From: Flavobacterium soyangense
GTDB taxonomy: Bacteria > Bacteroidota > Bacteroidia > Flavobacteriales > Flavobacteriaceae
Direction of reading: 5' to 3'
Assembly: GCF_015277675.1 (NCBI RefSeq)
Contig: NZ_JADHEC010000015.1
Span: forward strand, 1 to 64,000
Length of the DNA stretch: 64,000 nucleotides
Shown here in pieces: positions 60,778 through 64,000 of this stretch. How positions within the stretch are numbered: position 1 is the first letter of the stretch; every line of letters starts with the position of its first letter. Below the pieces are notes generated by a model. The model was not told the DNA's origin. It saw only the letters and a list, made by a program, of their open reading frames with translations, and did no database searches. The translations under genes were made by a program, and so were the position numbers.

Positions 60778-62358
60778 TTACTTCGGGTTAAAAATCAAAA
60801 ACGGGATAATCATTTCTTCTAATGAAATTCCGCCGTGCTGATAGGTATTTTTATAATAACTTACATAATGATTGTAATTATTAATATAAGCCAAAAATAA
60901 GTCATTCTTGGCAAAAATATAAGAGCTGCTCATATTTATGGTGGGCAAACCTATGTTTTTCGGCTCTTTTACGGCATATACATCTTTCTGTTCGTAGGAC
61001 AAACTGCGTCCTGTTTTGTAGCGTAAATTGAGACTTGTATTTTTATCACCAATAACTTTCGAAGGATTTTTTACGTTAATGGTTCCGTGATCGGTGGTCA
61101 GAATCAATTTAAAACCCAATTTTTGGGCTTGTTGAATGATTTCTAAAAGAGGGGAATTCTTAAACCAACTCAATGTCAGCGAGCGATACGCCTTATCATC
61201 CGAAGCAAGTTCTTTTACCACATCCATTTCAGTCTTAGCATGCGAAAGCATATCCACAAAATTGTAAACTACAGTTACCAAATCATTGTTTTTTAATGTT
61301 CTAAAGTTTTCAACCAGTTTTTTTCCTCCGGCAAGATTGGTAATTTTAAAATAATCCTGCTTGATATTCAATCCCAATCGTTTTAATTGGGCTGTCAAAA
61401 ACTCGGCTTCATATAGATTTTTTCCACCTTCTTCAGGATCGTTTTTCCAGTATTGCGGAAACTGTTTCTCCATTTCAAGAGGGGTTAAACCAGAGAAAAT
61501 TGCATTTCTGGCATATTGAGTCGCTGTTGGCAAAATGGCGTAATACGGCACTTCTTTTTCCAGTTTATAATGATTACCCACCACACTTTCAAAAACTTTC
61601 CATTGGTCGTAACGCAGGTTGTCAATGACCACAAACAAAATAGGCCTGTCTTTTTTTACAATTTCAGGAACTACTAATTCCCGGAATAAATTGTGTGAAA
61701 GAATTGGTTTGTCCGCTTTTGGCGCACTCGAGCCTTGGCGAACTGGCGAAGCAAACCAGTCTTCATAATTTCGTTCAATGAATTTTCCAAATTGAGAATT
61801 GGCTTCCGCCTTTTGCGATTCAAGAATTTCAATCATGCTCTGATCGTTAATGTTTTCAAGTTCCAACTCCCAAAAAACCAATTTTTTATACAATTCCACC
61901 CAGTCTTCATAGGAATTGACCATCGCCATTTCCATTGATATTTTTCGGAATTCCTTCTGGTAATCAAGCGTCGTTTTCTGCGAAATCAATCGTGAATGAT
62001 CTAAATTTTTCTTCAAACTCAACAAAATCTGGTTAGGATTCACTGGTTTAATCAAATAATCGGCAATTTTGGAGCCTATGGCTTCCTCCATAATATATTC
62101 TTCCTCACTTTTAGTAATCATAATCATCGGAATCGAAGATTTTTTCTCCTTCATTTCCGAAAGTGTTTCCAAGCCACTCATTCCCGGCATATTTTCGTCT
62201 AGAAAAACAATGTCAAAATTTTCGTTTTCAAAAATATCAATCGCATCACGACCGTTATTGCAGGTAGTGACACTGTAATTTTTCTTTTCCAGAAATAAAA
62301 TATGCGGTTTTAAATAGTCAATTTCATCATCGACCCAAAGTATTTTTATCTTATCCAT
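60778..62358 (-). CDS. porX: response regulator PorX with PglZ domain
   Basis: This 526-residue two-domain protein belongs to the PorX/PorY type IX secretion regulatory system. The receiver domain (residues 1-125) has phospho-acceptor D54 in VFLDENMPG, D10/D11 and K106-type switch residues. The linker of about 80 residues is helical. The C-terminal PglZ alkaline-phosphatase-superfamily domain (about 215-526) has VVIDNLRYDQW (nucleophile region) and LILTTDHGTINV with the zinc-binding His. PglZ proteins of BREX defence share the fold, but the fused receiver is diagnostic of PorX. It is predicted to regulate T9SS secretion through an ECF sigma factor. No T9SS C-terminal signal is visible in the PUL enzymes. 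Confidence 0.94.
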   Translation of the reverse strand: MDKIKILWVDDEIDYLKPHILFLEKKNYSVTTCNNGRDAIDIFENENFDIVFLDENMPGMSGLETLSEMKEKKSSIPMIMITKSEEEYIMEEAIGSKIADYLIKPVNPNQILLSLKKNLDHSRLISQKTTLDYQKEFRKISMEMAMVNSYEDWVELYKKLVFWELELENINDQSMIEILESQKAEANSQFGKFIERNYEDWFASPVRQGSSAPKADKPILSHNLFRELVVPEIVKKDRPILFVVIDNLRYDQWKVFESVVGNHYKLEKEVPYYAILPTATQYARNAIFSGLTPLEMEKQFPQYWKNDPEEGGKNLYEAEFLTAQLKRLGLNIKQDYFKITNLAGGKKLVENFRTLKNNDLVTVVYNFVDMLSHAKTEMDVVKELASDDKAYRSLTLSWFKNSPLLEIIQQAQKLGFKLILTTDHGTINVKNPSKVIGDKNTSLNLRYKTGRSLSYEQKDVYAVKEPKNIGLPTINMSSSYIFAKNDLFLAYINNYNHYVSYYKNTYQHGGISLEEMIIPFLIFNPK

Positions 62359-62476
62359 ATTTTTATAAAAAAGTATTCAAAAGTAATAAATCAATGTGCC
62401 AATTTACCTTTTTTTACTGGGAAGTTGCCAATTGTAAGATAATTTAGTATTATTTTAAGGTATTGGGTTGCCCTAT

Positions 62477-62502
62477 GTCATTGCGAGGAACGAAGCAATC
62501 TC
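62477..62502. repeat. GTCATTGCGAGG-type palindromic repeat
   Basis: The word GTCATTGCGAGGAACGAAGC followed by AATCTC contains the dyad ATTGC/GCAAT. It is a well-known genomic palindrome in many bacteria, found between genes. Only one copy occurs in the window. Confidence 0.55.
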
Positions 62503-62527
62503 ATTATTAGAACAACAATTGTGATTT

Positions 62528-62549
62528 GCTTTGCCTTTTCGAGCAAAGC
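62528..62549. repeat. short stem-loop
   Basis: GCTTTGC (62528-62534) and GCAAAGC (62543-62549) enclose an 8-base loop, with no T-tract. It lies in the repeat-rich gap upstream of the DUF262 gene and has no clear role. Confidence 0.4.
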
Positions 62550-62603
62550 TCTTAGAACTCCATCGTTGAAATGATAAATAAACCTATTAATTTAATACCC
62601 TTT

Positions 62604-62732
62604 TGGGCGTGTCACCGCCTCCGCAAGCTCCGGCGCTGTCGGGCTGTACGCTGTATTCCCTATTTACAAAAACTACAGCTAAAAAGCCTTGTTTTTCTAA
62701 ATCGGGAGATGCCGCTTCCATCCCTCACGCAA
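62604..62732. repeat. flavobacterial interspersed repeat (GGGCGTG...CACGC)
   Basis: This is a G+C-rich patch of about 130 bases in otherwise AT-rich sequence. It begins TTGGGCGTG and ends GCCGCTTCCATCCCTCACGC. Both borders, with their GCGTG/CACGC complementarity, resemble an intergenic repeat I recall from Flavobacterium genomes. The apparent reading frame across it is not considered a gene. The whole 62359-62968 gap thus holds three repeats and no coding sequence. Confidence 0.55.
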
Positions 62733-62968
62733 TCCAGAATTAATAAACTATTGAGTTCCCATAAAAAAGTAGCGTAAAATAGTTTAGTTTATAAAAAAAT
62801 GTTTTGATAATTTGTAATAATTTTGTTATATATTTGAAAGAAATAAATCCTGACAGTTATCAGACAAAGCAACCCAATTCGGGGTATAAAAGTTTGATTT
62901 CATCAGGTTATAAAAGTTACAAGTTATAATACCAATGATATACGAATATAAAAACTTAATGATTTATT

Positions 62969-64000
62969 ATGTTAGAAAATAGAAATTTAAATCTATACCC
63001 AATTGATTATCCTTTTGAAACTTTAATTTTAAGAACAAATACAAATCCCGCAAAATTAATACTTGATCCGGAATTTCAGCGAAAATATAAATGGGATAAT
63101 GATGGGAATGAAAGAGCTTCCAAATTTATTGAATCCTGTTTAATGAGAATTCCACTTCCTGCTTGTTATTTTGCAGAAAATGAATTAGGTAATCATATTG
63201 TCATTGATGGTGTTCAACGAATTACTTCAATTAAGAGATTCTTTAATGATGAGTTTAAATTAGAAGGATTAACAATTTTTAATGAATTAGAAGGCAAATT
63301 GTTTTCGGAACTTGGAGATTATAAAACCGAATTAGAAAATACAACAATTCGTTGTATAATACTTAGAAAAGAAAATCCAAAAGAATTAATTCAAGAAATT
63401 TTTGCAAGATTGAATCAGGGTGCTGTCCAATTAACGGCACAAGAAATTAGACACGCAATATACCCTGGAAAATTAGACAATCTTTTAATTAAATTAAGTG
63501 AGAATCCTTTTATTATTTCTTTTGGTAATGGAATTTCAGGAAAAAATGTAAAAGACGGAAGAGAAACAAACGAAATGATTCTAAGATATTTTGCAATGCA
63601 AAATGACCTATCAAATTATGAAGATAAATTATCAAAATACTTAGATAAATTTATTGAGAAAAATCAAAACATCGACGATGACCAAATCGTAATTATGAGA
63701 ACTGACTTTATAGAAACACTAAATAAATGTATGTTAACATTTGACAATAACCCTTTTGTAAATACTACAAAAACAAAAGAAAGACAAAGTCTAGTGTATT
63801 ATGATTTACTAATGTGGAGTTTTCATAGTTTAACTACTGAGTATATTACCGCAAATAAACAAATAATAGGAGAAAAATTTAAAGAACTTTGTCAAGATGT
63901 TGATTTTAACAAAACTCTTTCTGGAGGTTTGCAACAGAAAAGTTCAATATTAAGAAGAAGAAAACTTTGGCTTGAAAAATTAGACTCAATAAATGGATAA
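62969..64000 (+). CDS. DUF262 (GmrSD/ParB-like) domain protein
   Basis: This 343-residue protein has its stop at the last base of the window, so it is complete. The DUF262 N-terminal domain has LDPEFQRKYKW (residues 32-42), LPACYFAEN (63-71) and the nucleotide/ParB-like motif VIDGVQRITSIKRF near 78-92, and the RLNQGAVQLTAQEIR segment follows near residue 148. DUF262 occurs in the GmrS part of type IV restriction enzymes and in defence-associated pairs, where it acts as an NTP-dependent DNA-binding or nuclease module. This protein lacks the DUF1524 HNH half of GmrD, so a partner is expected just beyond 64000, possibly a HEPN-like nuclease (from recollection of such pairs). Confidence 0.85.
   Translation: MLENRNLNLYPIDYPFETLILRTNTNPAKLILDPEFQRKYKWDNDGNERASKFIESCLMRIPLPACYFAENELGNHIVIDGVQRITSIKRFFNDEFKLEGLTIFNELEGKLFSELGDYKTELENTTIRCIILRKENPKELIQEIFARLNQGAVQLTAQEIRHAIYPGKLDNLLIKLSENPFIISFGNGISGKNVKDGRETNEMILRYFAMQNDLSNYEDKLSKYLDKFIEKNQNIDDDQIVIMRTDFIETLNKCMLTFDNNPFVNTTKTKERQSLVYYDLLMWSFHSLTTEYITANKQIIGEKFKELCQDVDFNKTLSGGLQQKSSILRRRKLWLEKLDSING

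Noticed and set aside
60778-62358. BREX PglZ phage-defence gene
   Set aside because: The PglZ domain is fused to a receiver domain with D54, the PorX arrangement, and no BREX gene is nearby.
62571-62777. Small gene in the gap before DUF262
   Set aside because: The frame crosses an interspersed repeat of different base composition and gives no protein-like pattern.

Overview
The window looks like a chromosomal segment of a Flavobacterium-type bacterium (Bacteroidota). The basis is low G+C throughout, promoters of the flavobacterial TTTG/N19-21/TAnnTTTG type, start codons without a clear Shine-Dalgarno sequence, SusC/SusD genes, a PorX homologue, a small CAL67264-like membrane protein and interspersed repeats of a style I recognise from flavobacteria. 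No database search could be run, so family names rest on motif recognition.

Layout. 1-950: three hairpins around a 75-aa orphan ORF that resembles an integron gene cassette, then an interspersed repeat and the rpsA promoter. 0.95-6 kb: rpsA, a secreted fasciclin protein and pheT. 6.1-11.8 kb: a complete RND efflux operon on the minus strand (adaptor, pump, outer membrane factor). 12.0-14.1 kb: recG. 14.4-17.5 kb: a very AT-rich two-gene module, an AAA/SMC-like ATPase overlapping an HNH nuclease, which resembles the Septu (PtuA/PtuB) antiphage architecture and is preceded by tandem 28-bp repeats. 17.5-23.1 kb: DUF1697 protein, a REP-associated transposase carrying a 34-bp palindrome inside its own reading frame, an M1 aminopeptidase, a patatin, a small membrane protein and a TSUP permease. 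23.1-38.9 kb: housekeeping genes (UvrD/PcrA helicase, TsaC, OmpA lipoprotein, glycosyltransferase, HolA, EttA, arginine decarboxylase with a deoxyhypusine-synthase-like enzyme, AroB, proline dehydrogenase) and an ABC exporter that lacks its 5' end. 39.0 kb: tRNA-Val(UAC).

39.2-58.0 kb is a polysaccharide utilisation locus (PUL). It holds a membrane-anchored propeller/Y_Y_Y/LuxR-type regulator, SusC, SusD, two surface lipoproteins, two GH16 beta-glucanases, two GH30 enzymes, a secreted endonuclease/exonuclease/phosphatase-fold protein and a sugar MFS transporter. GH16 plus GH30 suggests a laminarin-like beta-1,3/1,6-glucan. Two decayed genes lie inside it: a GH16 copy reduced to its signal peptide and C-terminus, and a C-terminal GH3 beta-glucosidase fragment with a stop and a frameshift. 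The PUL is therefore being remodelled.

58.0-62.4 kb: a short anchored protein, alanine dehydrogenase, a GNAT acetyltransferase, TsaE and PorX. 62.4-62.97 kb: a repeat-rich gap. The last gene is a complete DUF262 protein that ends exactly at the window edge and may be the first half of a second defence locus.
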